NCBI GenBank assembly: GCA_030039005.1
Contig: JASHQT010000154.1
Span: 1-18,402, forward strand
DNA from: Bryobacteraceae bacterium
GTDB lineage: Bacteria; Acidobacteriota; Terriglobia; Bryobacterales; Bryobacteraceae
Length of the DNA: 18,402 bases
Reading direction: 5' to 3'
Made by a program: the position numbers and the translations under genes. Positions 6,868 through 16,200 of the stretch are shown piece after piece (positions within the stretch are counted from its first letter, which is position 1; each line of letters begins with the position of its first letter). Below the pieces are notes generated by a model, which was given only the letters and a program-made list of their open reading frames with translations, ran no database searches and was not told the DNA's origin.

Positions 6868-9780
6868 ATGTCGTCGGACCAATGGATCGCCCAGACCGGC
6901 GCAGAACTGCTGGCACAGGTTGCCAGTGCCCGGCCTCTGTTCCTCGTCGAGCTCGACGTCAACGACGACCAGGTGAGTGGGATCTATCATCACGTCGCTC
7001 GATCCACGATGCTTTGGACCCCCGAGGCGCGAATTTGTTTGGCGATGGCTGCGGTTCAGGCGGCCTTTCGAGCAGACCAGGATGAGGAGAGTTTTAGGAA
7101 GTTGTTTTTTGATCGGCTGGGTCGGCGGTTCGATCAACATGAATGGGAAAACTCTTACGGGCCGGCAATCCGGTACTGTCTTGAGCAACACTTCAGTGTT
7201 GAGCTACCGGAGAGCGGCAGGCCTCATTGTTATGTAGGCGCGGTGTACCGCCACGCCGGGATTCCGGTACCTGCGCGTTCCAGTTTCTGCAATCTGCTCG
7301 CGATCCTATTGAGACAGGGACTTGTCTTCACCCGCCATCAGTACGACGCGTCACTTCCCAGGATCAGTTCGACCGTTGCGCGCCGATTCTTGGAATCCGA
7401 GGCCGGCTACGGCTTCACCCAGCGGACTGCGCAATTAATTCTGCGGGTCGGCGATGGTCGTATATCCATGCGTGAAGTGGAGTCCTTTCCAAGCTATCAG
7501 CGCGATCTATATTCCGACGTGTTGCGCCGAATCGCGGATCTCGGCGGCCCGCCGCGGACGTCCGGCCGCGTTCGAGGTGATGCGTTCCCCCCACCCCGGC
7601 TCGCCCTCGACAAGGATGTTCGCCAGCTCATTCTCCAGTTCGATCCGAAAGGCGTTCAAGCCGGCGCCTACAGGATCGGCGCGCAACCTGTCCTTTATTC
7701 AAAGATTCGCTTTCCCGGCGCCGGGAGGCCGCAAGGCTACCTGAAGCCGGGGTGGCGCCCCTGGAAGGTTGAGAAGTGGTGGCACCCAGGGCAAACTCCG
7801 GCTGCGCTGTTTCGGACTGGGGATGGCGCCTTCGTGACGGATTCCGGTGGGGTTTCGTGCGGTTGCTATTACCTGGTGACCAGGAACCCCGATCAAGTTC
7901 CCCTGTCTATCATTCGCGAGGAAGGGGCTTATTTGGATCAAGAGGAATCCGAAGATTACTACACCATCGTTGAAATCGAAGTCTCTCCTGGTGACGACCT
8001 TTCCGGTCTTGGCTTTTCCGTCGGAGCGTCAGCAGCCCTTCCGTCGCTCCGATTCGGTACGAACGGGCGCTGTCATGCCCTTGGATCGAACATATTTGCT
8101 TCGAGCCTGCCTGAGATTGAGATCTTGAACTGGACCCCAGATTTCTCGCGCAACTACTGGATTTGGACCGATGATGGGAGTGGTGAGCGCCGGGTTGACG
8201 TTACGGCTGACAGCAGCCGGTTTAGGGTATCAACGGGGTGTCCGGCCCAGGGCGTAATCTGGCTTGAGCAGAAGACCAACAGCCGTGTCACTGATCGTCT
8301 GGCCTTTTCAGTAGTTCCCCCGGAACTGGCAGTCTCCTTCGTGGAATCCTGTGGGGCCGTGGACGTTCCCGTTCACATTAAGATTCGCTTGCCGGCAGGC
8401 TGGCAGATTGATTGGCGAACCCGCGCGAATAATTGCGGCGCCGAACTATGGAGAGTGCCTCCCGATGAGTCTTTGGTCGAGGGAGTTATCAGTTACCGAG
8501 CATTCACGCTGCTCTTTTCGTTGCGAGTGCCCCGAGCAAGTCTGCGTTTTTCACCAGACCGCGCGATCCTTTGGGTGGAGCAGTTGCGCGAGCCAGTCGC
8601 CGTTGTGGTCCAGGGGCTTCCCAACACGCGCTGTTCGATCGCCATCGAGGACGAGGGGGTCCGCCTCCCCATCTGGCAGTTGGGGATGCTCCCGCCCAGC
8701 GGTGCGTTGCAACTGACCTCCAGCAGGTTTAGAGACGCTCTGGAAACCTGCGGCCTCCCTGCGGCGGAATTTGCGGTCGAGGTCATGGGCCATTCGTGCT
8801 TCCATACCAATCGCTATTTCGCTTCCGGAAAAGCGATTGAGGAAGGGCTGGCGGCACTGCGACCGGAATCCGCGGCGTTCAAATTGCCAGGCCTGGGTGA
8901 AACTCTCGAAGAAGCCGCACGGTTGATGCACTTCCGGCAGCGGACTCTGGCGCTGCCCAGTGCTCTTGATGCGACGCCATTACGGGGATTTCTGTGCGGT
9001 CTCGCCTACGGCGCCGCCAAACTCGATGGTAGTTACATGGAACGTGAGCCCGAGCAACTCGCGGCTTTCGCGCCGGAGTCGCTGAGAAGTGTTGTGGCTT
9101 GGGTGGAATCGGCGCGAGATGCTTCTTTCGCGGGACTCTCCGATGTCGTAGCCGCCTATCCTGCCGAAGCGGCGAGGGATCTCCCGATCAAGCGATGGAA
9201 GGAGTTGGCCGAAGCTCTTCGAAAGCGACTTGAGGACGATCTGGATTTGGCGGAACTTATTAGCGAGTGGAGGCGGACAGTTCTCGACAATCCTTATGGC
9301 CGAGTAGGCAGCAAATTTTCGCGCCGGCCGGGCGGCGCTGAATTGACCGATGTCGCTAAACGTTACCTGATTGCCTTCACTCAACCGGAGAATGACCGAC
9401 TGGAGATTCTCGCGACCGCATGTGTTTCCCTGCGGCACATTATTGAGTCGCCGGAATCCGACGCGCTTGTCCGGCTCATCAGTTCGGGATTTCTGCAACT
9501 GGCGTACTATCATTCGGCCCATAGAGAGGCCGCTGCCAAAGTTCCGCTGCCGGACTTTCCGATGGGCCTTCAGCGGCTCGGGGCGTCGATGCAGGCGTTA
9601 GGTGCACGATGTCGCGGCCAGTTTTGCGATGCAACATGGCGTACCGGTCTTGGTTTTGCGGAGGTGTCGCCACGAAACGAAGACGCGGATCTGGAAATTT
9701 CTCTGGGCCGCCATAAACCAACGGCCGCTGGGGATCAGCCCATTGCAGACGGATCGCAAGCACGCGCGAGCCTTATTTAG
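6868..9780 (+). CDS. Gene A: large protein of unknown family, first gene of the Hsp70-helicase operon
   Basis: 970 residues from the ATG at 6868, chosen over an in-frame TTG at 6835 because the extra residues look non-coding and AGAGG lies at 6851-6855, although the spacing is long. No TM segment or signal peptide is visible. Residues 1-220 are helical and hold a compact motif HCYVGAVYRHAGIP at 120-133. Residues 280-330 are Trp/Gly-rich (W296, W299, W304, W305). Residues 365-650 alternate short hydrophobic strands and look beta-rich, perhaps Ig-like sandwiches. Residues 675-930 are helical again. I see no Walker, nuclease or methylase motif. It ends 9 bases before gene B. Its size and first position suggest a scaffold or target-recognition subunit working with the helicase; that is inference. 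It could be a distant relative of other large uncharacterised proteins found next to DUF1998 helicases. Confidence 0.85.
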   Translation: MSSDQWIAQTGAELLAQVASARPLFLVELDVNDDQVSGIYHHVARSTMLWTPEARICLAMAAVQAAFRADQDEESFRKLFFDRLGRRFDQHEWENSYGPAIRYCLEQHFSVELPESGRPHCYVGAVYRHAGIPVPARSSFCNLLAILLRQGLVFTRHQYDASLPRISSTVARRFLESEAGYGFTQRTAQLILRVGDGRISMREVESFPSYQRDLYSDVLRRIADLGGPPRTSGRVRGDAFPPPRLALDKDVRQLILQFDPKGVQAGAYRIGAQPVLYSKIRFPGAGRPQGYLKPGWRPWKVEKWWHPGQTPAALFRTGDGAFVTDSGGVSCGCYYLVTRNPDQVPLSIIREEGAYLDQEESEDYYTIVEIEVSPGDDLSGLGFSVGASAALPSLRFGTNGRCHALGSNIFASSLPEIEILNWTPDFSRNYWIWTDDGSGERRVDVTADSSRFRVSTGCPAQGVIWLEQKTNSRVTDRLAFSVVPPELAVSFVESCGAVDVPVHIKIRLPAGWQIDWRTRANNCGAELWRVPPDESLVEGVISYRAFTLLFSLRVPRASLRFSPDRAILWVEQLREPVAVVVQGLPNTRCSIAIEDEGVRLPIWQLGMLPPSGALQLTSSRFRDALETCGLPAAEFAVEVMGHSCFHTNRYFASGKAIEEGLAALRPESAAFKLPGLGETLEEAARLMHFRQRTLALPSALDATPLRGFLCGLAYGAAKLDGSYMEREPEQLAAFAPESLRSVVAWVESARDASFAGLSDVVAAYPAEAARDLPIKRWKELAEALRKRLEDDLDLAELISEWRRTVLDNPYGRVGSKFSRRPGGAELTDVAKRYLIAFTQPENDRLEILATACVSLRHIIESPESDALVRLISSGFLQLAYYHSAHREAAAKVPLPDFPMGLQRLGASMQALGARCRGQFCDATWRTGLGFAEVSPRNEDADLEISLGRHKPTAAGDQPIADGSQARASLI

Positions 9781-9789
9781 AAAGGGGAT

Positions 9790-11259
9790 ATGAGTACACA
9801 ATCACAGATGCCTGATTCGGTCGTGCAAACGATGGAGGAGTTGCGCACGGTGCTAGGACAGCGCAGGGACAACAAGGGCAAGACTCCGAAGGGTATCACT
9901 ACCGCTATAAAGGACCATTGGTCGCATCTGGTGGCAACCGTGTTTGCCGAGCGAAACTGTCCCGTCGAATCATTGTTCCAGGAGCTTTCTCACCTTCCTC
10001 CGGTCGTGGTCGCCGTCGGCATCGCCTCCGCGTGGGAGAACATGGACGAAGCCCGCAGGGCTTCTTACCTCCGCTGGCTAGGGTCCCTGGACTCTGAAAA
10101 GGCGGCTTCCCAGAAGGTTGTCCTGATCTCCTCCTTGCTGGAGAGGTCCCCAGCCGTATCGCTTGAACTCCTCTGCAGCCTTTCGCTGAACCAGGAATTG
10201 CGGAACAGCTTGGCTGTCGCGATCTTGGGCCGCACGCCGGAAAAAGTGGGTTTGATGATCGCCGTGGACACGCCTGAATGGAAGGCTCGGCAAGCGCTTG
10301 AGCGGCTCTGTGAAATCAGCGAGGGACCCAAGGTTGAGATGAGGGGCAAGTGGGAAGTGATGCGCCTGACCCTTAAGACGATTGTCGAACGGAAAATGCA
10401 GAAGGACACCATGGCCTTGCGTTTGATTCAACACGTCGAAGGTCAACTGCCTCATCTTGCGCCGCACTTCCGGGACCAAATTCAGGACTTGCTCAGGAAT
10501 CTGGACTCAGCCCTTCTTGGGAGGTTTTTTCCTTCGGTAGCGGTACAAGCAAGAGCCGCCACAACGAAGGAAACATCCCAGCACCAGACCGAAGCGAAAG
10601 CACCGATCATTGAAGCGGATTCTCCGCCGCCCGTGTTACCTGCGAGAAGCACCTCGCCTTCTGCTGTTTCAGAAGTGATTCCCGAGAGTGACTCCGTCGC
10701 TTCGAATGTTCTCGAACGCCTTGCCGGATGGATCGGCACTCTCCAAGGGCAAGCATCGTTGCTTACGGATGCGAGGGCGCGCATTCTCCAACTTGAACAG
10801 GAAAACCAGACGGTGAAGGCCCAGCTCGCTGCGGCGCGGGTCGCCGCCCAGCAGGAATCTCAGCATCGGGTTCAAGTACTGGAAGAGGAGGCTCGGGAGA
10901 AACAGAAGGCGGTCGATTCCGCGCTCGCGAGCGTACGGGCGCTGGAATCTGATCTCCAGGCTGTTCGAGAACGCGAATCGCAATCTGCCGGTGCGTTACG
11001 GCAACGGGAGACGGAATTCGCCCAGGAACGCGAGGAGTTGCAGCGTCTGATCGAGGCCAATGCTGATCGACGCCTTCAGGAGTTCCGCAACGCTGTCGGA
11101 GGTTCACTGCGACAGTTGCTGAACAGAGTTCCCAACCGAGGGGCTTCCGTGCCATCGGATTTGGGAGCCGTCCTCCTGACTCGGCTTCATGAGGTGATCG
11201 ATGAACTTGAATCCAAGGGCATCCGAGCCCGTCCGGAACGCGAGGCGGTCCCCAGGTGA
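9790..11259 (+). CDS. Gene B: helical coiled-coil protein with GrpE-like tail
   Basis: 489 residues. An AAAGGGG ribosome site lies just before the ATG. Residues 1-250 are entirely helical, without a recognised family. Residues 251-305 are a Pro/Ser/Ala-rich linker. Residues about 315-432 form a long coiled coil rich in Gln, Glu and Arg. The end (428-478) reads LQEFRNAVGGSLRQLLNRVP, a loop, then AVLLTRLHEVIDELESKGIR. This order, a long helix followed by a helical bundle ending in a 'helix-x-x-x-Gly-Ile/Val' tail, resembles the core of GrpE, the nucleotide exchange factor of DnaK, but without the beta wing. The next gene encodes an Hsp70 and overlaps this one in GTGA. A role as cofactor or adaptor of that Hsp70 is inferred from architecture and position. 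An unrelated coiled-coil scaffold would look similar at this level. Confidence 0.85.
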   Translation: MSTQSQMPDSVVQTMEELRTVLGQRRDNKGKTPKGITTAIKDHWSHLVATVFAERNCPVESLFQELSHLPPVVVAVGIASAWENMDEARRASYLRWLGSLDSEKAASQKVVLISSLLERSPAVSLELLCSLSLNQELRNSLAVAILGRTPEKVGLMIAVDTPEWKARQALERLCEISEGPKVEMRGKWEVMRLTLKTIVERKMQKDTMALRLIQHVEGQLPHLAPHFRDQIQDLLRNLDSALLGRFFPSVAVQARAATTKETSQHQTEAKAPIIEADSPPPVLPARSTSPSAVSEVIPESDSVASNVLERLAGWIGTLQGQASLLTDARARILQLEQENQTVKAQLAAARVAAQQESQHRVQVLEEEAREKQKAVDSALASVRALESDLQAVRERESQSAGALRQRETEFAQEREELQRLIEANADRRLQEFRNAVGGSLRQLLNRVPNRGASVPSDLGAVLLTRLHEVIDELESKGIRARPEREAVPR

Positions 11260-12668
11260 GCCACTTCGGTATTGACTTCGGAACGACCAATAGCTGCGCC
11301 TTCGAGATTCACGGGCCAGCGCGGTTGCACTATGGCGACGAGGCGGGCAAACCCTTGCCGTCGATGCTCGTCATCGACCGCGCAACCGGGAGCGCGCTAT
11401 GTGGCCGCGAAGTCTGGAGCCGGAGACTGTCCTATCGGGAGACGGGCGGTTTTCGGGTCGTCCCTCCGCTGAAGAGACTTTTGGAAAACAACGATTGGCG
11501 TGAAGGACGATGGACCGTACCTCTTTTGGTCGCTGAAGTTCTGAAGCACCTTTCCAGGGCTACCACGGTGGGTGGCAGGCAAGGTATTGCGCAGGCGACG
11601 TTCAGCGTTCCGGTTGGCATGCCACCCCAATCCAGGCGGACGCTCCGCAAAGCGGCCGCGGTTGCTGGCATTCGCGTAAACGGCTTCATCAGCGAATCAA
11701 CGGCTGCTCTGATGCGGTATTGGCCACACATGCGTGATCACCGGTACGTTGCAGTGTTCGACTGGGGCGGCGGCACGCTGGATGTCAGCGTATTGGAACT
11801 TCGCGGTCACAAAATCTTTGAAAGATTCGCTGAAAGCATGCCGAAGGCGGGAACTCACATTGACGAGGAACTGGCGCAGTGTGTCGTCCATCCTCGGATC
11901 ATGCGGGAGCGCGGATGCGGAAAAGCCTTTGAAGAGATGACCAGAGACGACAGGAACGAATTGGTGTTTCGGTGTGAAGTGGCTAAATGCGCGCTTTCCA
12001 GTCGGCATGAAGTCGAACTCGTTCTCGAAAGTTATGACTTGATGCCCGCAAAAGTGCTCTTGACCCGCCGGGACTGTGAGCCGGTTGTCGGACTGTACGT
12101 GCGCCAGGCCGTCGAGATGCTCGCGCGCGCGATTCGCGAAGCGCGCGTGAGCCGGGACGAAATACAGGAGATTATCGTCATCGGCGGTTCCAGCCAGTTA
12201 TGGCTGCTGCCCGAGATGCTGGGTAAGGAATTCCCAGGGAAGTACAAGCTCGCGGAGAATCCAGAATGGGACGTCGCGCATGGGGCGGCGATCGTCGAGC
12301 AGCACCCAGGCAATTTCACACTGGCAGAGACGCTGGGCCTGAGGTTGAGCGACGAGACATATTTTGAGTTAGCCCGCCCCGGCGATCGCCCCGTCGAGGA
12401 GCCAGCGAGCCTGGCGTTGTCCCTTGTCGAAGACTCGAAGGCAGCCAGCATTCTTGTCGATAGGTGGACGAGCGATCACGATCAGCCATTAACGGCTCTC
12501 CAGTTCGCGGTGCCGTCGATGGGGTTCGAGCAGGAGGAGATTCTCTTGCGCTTCCGCCTGACGGAGGACCTGACCTTCCACATCACCGGTCAAAGCAGGT
12601 CCAGGGGGAGCGCCTCGCTGGTAGAACGGGAAACGGGCGAACTTCGGTTCGGTTACGAAATGGATTGA
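11256..12668 (+). CDS. Gene C: compact Hsp70 (DnaK-like) ATPase lacking the helical lid
   Basis: 470 residues from a GTG overlapping the previous stop (GTGA). The Hsp70 nucleotide-binding domain (1-350) is complete in motif order: phosphate loop DFGTTNS at 7-13, K73 in LKRLL (matches catalytic Lys70 of DnaK), P119 (proline switch), E147 in ISESTAA (matches Glu171), phosphate loop 2 at D169-W-GGG-T174-L-D176 (Asp194, Thr199, Asp201), AKCALSS at 243-249, and adenosine loop VIGGSSQ at 308-314 with HGAAI at 342-346. Active ATPase is therefore likely. Residues 355-470 resemble a shortened beta substrate-binding domain (AETLGLRL at 357-364, then several strands). The alpha lid and C-terminal tail of DnaK (about 638 residues) are missing. 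It sits between a coiled-coil protein and a zinc protein of a helicase operon, so it probably remodels this complex rather than serving general folding. Confidence 0.93.
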   Translation: MSHFGIDFGTTNSCAFEIHGPARLHYGDEAGKPLPSMLVIDRATGSALCGREVWSRRLSYRETGGFRVVPPLKRLLENNDWREGRWTVPLLVAEVLKHLSRATTVGGRQGIAQATFSVPVGMPPQSRRTLRKAAAVAGIRVNGFISESTAALMRYWPHMRDHRYVAVFDWGGGTLDVSVLELRGHKIFERFAESMPKAGTHIDEELAQCVVHPRIMRERGCGKAFEEMTRDDRNELVFRCEVAKCALSSRHEVELVLESYDLMPAKVLLTRRDCEPVVGLYVRQAVEMLARAIREARVSRDEIQEIIVIGGSSQLWLLPEMLGKEFPGKYKLAENPEWDVAHGAAIVEQHPGNFTLAETLGLRLSDETYFELARPGDRPVEEPASLALSLVEDSKAASILVDRWTSDHDQPLTALQFAVPSMGFEQEEILLRFRLTEDLTFHITGQSRSRGSASLVERETGELRFGYEMD

Positions 12669-12672
12669 GCCA

Positions 12673-13233
12673 ATGCCATCGAATGTTCGCCTTCGTTCCA
12701 ATGTGTATCCTTCGGATCGTCCTGATCGGTTCTTCCAGGTGCGGGGCCGGCCGGCTTTGAAAGTGCTCTTGCGGTCCAAGGCGCCCGGCATGCTGGAAGC
12801 GGAAGCGGCGGCGAGCCTGAGCCTAAAACCGAGACAGGCGGCGGAACTGGCCTGGGAAATACCGTGCAGCCATTGCGGCTCCATTCCCGAAGGCCCCGTG
12901 CTGCGCCACGGCGTCGAAGCCGTGGAGTTCCGCTGCCCCATCGGCACATGTCCGCAAACTGAGTTCGGCGGCGCCTTCGTCAATCTCAACCTGGAGATGG
13001 TGGATCATGGCCTTCGCCGATTCGGCGGCGACATCTCGGGTCTTGTCCAACGCGCGCTGGGCGACTTGCCGGCCGAGACAGGGGTGGCCCTGCCTAATGC
13101 GGAAGACCCCGCGGGGATGCGACAATTTTCTGTTCGGCTTACTCGCACTCAGTACTACTTGTATGGGCGCCTGGGAATCCCGCGGCTCTCCCGGATCGCG
13201 AACGCTGGTCTGCGTAAAGTGCTTGGACGGTGA
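12673..13233 (+). CDS. Gene D: small protein with a four-Cys zinc-site pattern
   Basis: 186 residues, starting 4 bases after the Hsp70 stop and ending inside the start of the helicase gene. Residues 20-60 are helical and basic. C65-x2-C68 and C88-x4-C93 form a plausible zinc ribbon or knuckle in a segment rich in short strands (62-105). The C-terminal part (107-186) is mixed helical with a basic end. No known family is recognised. The conserved position between Hsp70 and helicase, with overlapping junctions, points to a structural partner of the helicase or an adaptor linking chaperone and helicase. A nucleic-acid-binding role through the zinc site is possible but not shown. Confidence 0.8.
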   Translation: MPSNVRLRSNVYPSDRPDRFFQVRGRPALKVLLRSKAPGMLEAEAAASLSLKPRQAAELAWEIPCSHCGSIPEGPVLRHGVEAVEFRCPIGTCPQTEFGGAFVNLNLEMVDHGLRRFGGDISGLVQRALGDLPAETGVALPNAEDPAGMRQFSVRLTRTQYYLYGRLGIPRLSRIANAGLRKVLGR

Positions 13234-16200
13234 GCAGCATGAGCGAAGTTAACCTCAAGGATTTTCATGCCGCCCTTTCCAGTACCTTCCGGCGGTACCT
13301 TTTTACTCTCAATTTCCTCCCCGATAGTGAGCGTGAACTGCGTGAGGCGTTCTGGCGCGCGCTCGAAGAACGGGACGTGATTTGCCGGGAGCCTTTGCTC
13401 AGTGTCATTCCCGCTTACCGCCAGGCGCAGCCCGCGTCGCGCCTGTTCGATCGCAAGATACCGCCCCGACTGGCCCACAGGCTTGGCCAGCTCCCGGTTA
13501 AAGCATTTGACCCGGCCCGCCCACTTTATGAACACCAAGTGCGCAGCCTGGAGCGGGCGCAGAACGGGCGGAATCTGATCGTGGCGACTGGAACGGGAAG
13601 CGGCAAGACGGAATGCTTTCTTCTGCCGGTTCTCGATGACGCACTTCAGCACCAAGGACCCGGCGTTCGAGCCATTGTCATTTATCCCCTGAACGCGCTT
13701 GCAAACGATCAGCTTGGTCGGCTCCGCAACCTCTTCCCGGCGTTGCCGGAGATCACCTTCGGACGCTATACCGGCGATACCCCACATGACCGAACGAAAT
13801 TGACGCAAGTGGAGAGAGCCGAGATTTGTGATCCTAACGAGCGGTTTTCCCGCTATGAGATTCGGGGCGCTCCGCCCCACATCCTGTTGACGAACTTCGC
13901 CATGCTGGAATACCTGCTCATACGCCCCCAGGACAATGACATCTTCCGCCAGCAACGTCTTCGGTATGTGATTCTGGACGAAGCGCACACGTATTCCGGC
14001 GCGCAGGGCATCGAAGTGAGCTTGTTGATGCGCCGCCTGCGGCAAGCGTTTCCGAAGTGCGATCTCCAGTTCATCCTCACCAGCGCGACTCTCGGGCAGG
14101 ATAGGGACGCTATTGCGGCATTTGGGGAACATTTGACCGGTGGCGAATTTACGGCGGATGACGTGGTTCTGGGAGATGTTGTCAAACCATTCCAGCACAG
14201 CCTTGACCCTCCCATTCCGCTGGACAAATATGTTCGCGCCGTTCCAAATGAGGAAGCCATGGAGCGTTGGCTCCGCGCCGTCGACGACAGTACTGCGCTC
14301 CGCGCGCTCATCTCTTCCGGCGGGATAGGCACACCCCCGGGCGTCTCGAACGACATGAAGCCGGGAGGGTTGCTCGCGAGCTGGTTGGGCGGGAACATGG
14401 AATTAGCGCGCCTCCACGATGTTGCCTCGAACCAGCCGCTGAGTCTGAAAGAGGCCGCTCAGGCGATTTGGGGAACGGATTCCGACGAAGCGATGCGGAT
14501 CACGCATTGGCTGGTTGTACTTGGAGCGCGAGCCGTGCCTGATTCGAACTCAGCGCCGCTTCTCCCCGCCAGATACCATTTGTTTTTTCGGGGCTTGCGC
14601 GGCGGGTCGCTATGTCTATCGCCGAGGTGTCCAGAGCGGCGGTCTCATTCGCATACCAGTTGGAGCAACCTTGCTATCGAGGATCGACTTTCTTGTGATG
14701 CCTGCGGTGCGCATGTGTTGCCGCTCCTGACCTGCGTGCATTGTGGCAGCCCGGTCCTGCGCATCTACGAGGACGGCAGCGGAAAGTGGCAAAGCGTCGC
14801 TCCAGGAGTAAGCCGGCCGACGCACCTCTTGAGTTGGCTGACCGACGCGTCCGAAACCGAGGAAGACGATGAGGACTCTGAAGACGACCGCCAAGCCCAT
14901 CTGTGCATGAATTGCCGTGGGCTGAGCCTCGGTGGCGATCTGCCTGAGCAGTGTTGTCCCAAACCCGACCATGTCCGTTTGCGCGTCCTGCACTCTGATG
15001 GAGACGGCTTACTCAAGAAGTGTCCCACCTGCGGCGGTGAAAGGCGTCCTTTCCCCAGCGTGTTGCGCGAGTTCTTTACTGGGGAGGAGGCGGCCACCGC
15101 CGTTTTGGCGGAAGCGCTGGTGCGGGCGCTGCCGGAGGAGGATGCGGCGAAACCGGCGCACGGCCGGCGACTTCTCGCTTTCTCCGACAGCCGGCAGAGG
15201 GCGGCCCACTTTGCGCCATATCTGGCGCGCACGACCGCCGAGACGCAGTACATGCGTCCATTGCTGGATGCTCTTCAGGAAGCAGCCCAGGCATCGAATG
15301 GCGACGGTGCATCCTTCGACGACGTGGCGGACCGGTTTCTGAAGTCTGTTCGAAAACAGCCGTATGTGGTGATTCGCAAGACGAATGACGACGACGGCGA
15401 GTTCACGTCATCAATCAAACGCCCAGGACAACTGTACAAAGATGACAACGAGATACTGAAGCGTGAATGCCTAATCACTCTGCTGCAGCACTTCACCGCG
15501 CCGCTGCGCGCGCGCAATACACTGCCAGGGTTGGCCTTGGCTTGCGTTGCGGTCGACTGGAACGGAGATCAGCGCGCGGAATTGCCGAAGCGTATTCCTG
15601 AGCTATTCTGTTTCGGCACGGATCAGGGTTGGAGGGTCCTCCAGAATCTTCTCGGCATTTTCCTCAGGCGGAAAGCCTTGATTCTGCCTGAGGGAATCTT
15701 TCTTGGGCACCTCATGAGCGCGGGGCCGAAGGTTGTTACCTTCCATCACAATCTGGCCGATTCGACGGACGGCAGACAGCGCGTCCGTTGGAATCCGTAC
15801 GAGGCAAAACAGAAGAAACGCGTGGTCTCCGCCAGTCCGCAGGCGGAAATTATGGCGACGTTTCTCCGCAAGGACAAGTTCCAGGACGAAGCTGTTATTT
15901 CTCCGTTGCTGGATAAAATCTGGACAGCGTTCCGGGATCTGGAGGTTCTGCAACAGGATTTCCCCAACGAGTTTCAGCTCCACTATGGCCACTTGCTCGT
16001 TCGCACGGGCGGAACCTGGTTCGCCTGCCAGCGTTGCGGCGTTTTGACGGTCCACCCTGTCCAAAACCACTGTGTCTTGCCGGGCTGCGGGGGCGCATTG
16101 AACAAGCTCAGCCAGGCCGATATTGAGAACCGGTGGCTGAACCACCACTGGTACGACCGGCATACACGCCTCGGCGCCCTTCCCCTGGAAGTTAAAGAAC

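Noticed and set aside
13155..14198. 347-codon minus-strand reading frame opposite the helicase N-terminus
   Set aside because: It lies fully antisense to conserved helicase motifs (Walker A, DEAH), has no recognisable domain, and is the usual antisense open frame of GC-rich coding DNA.
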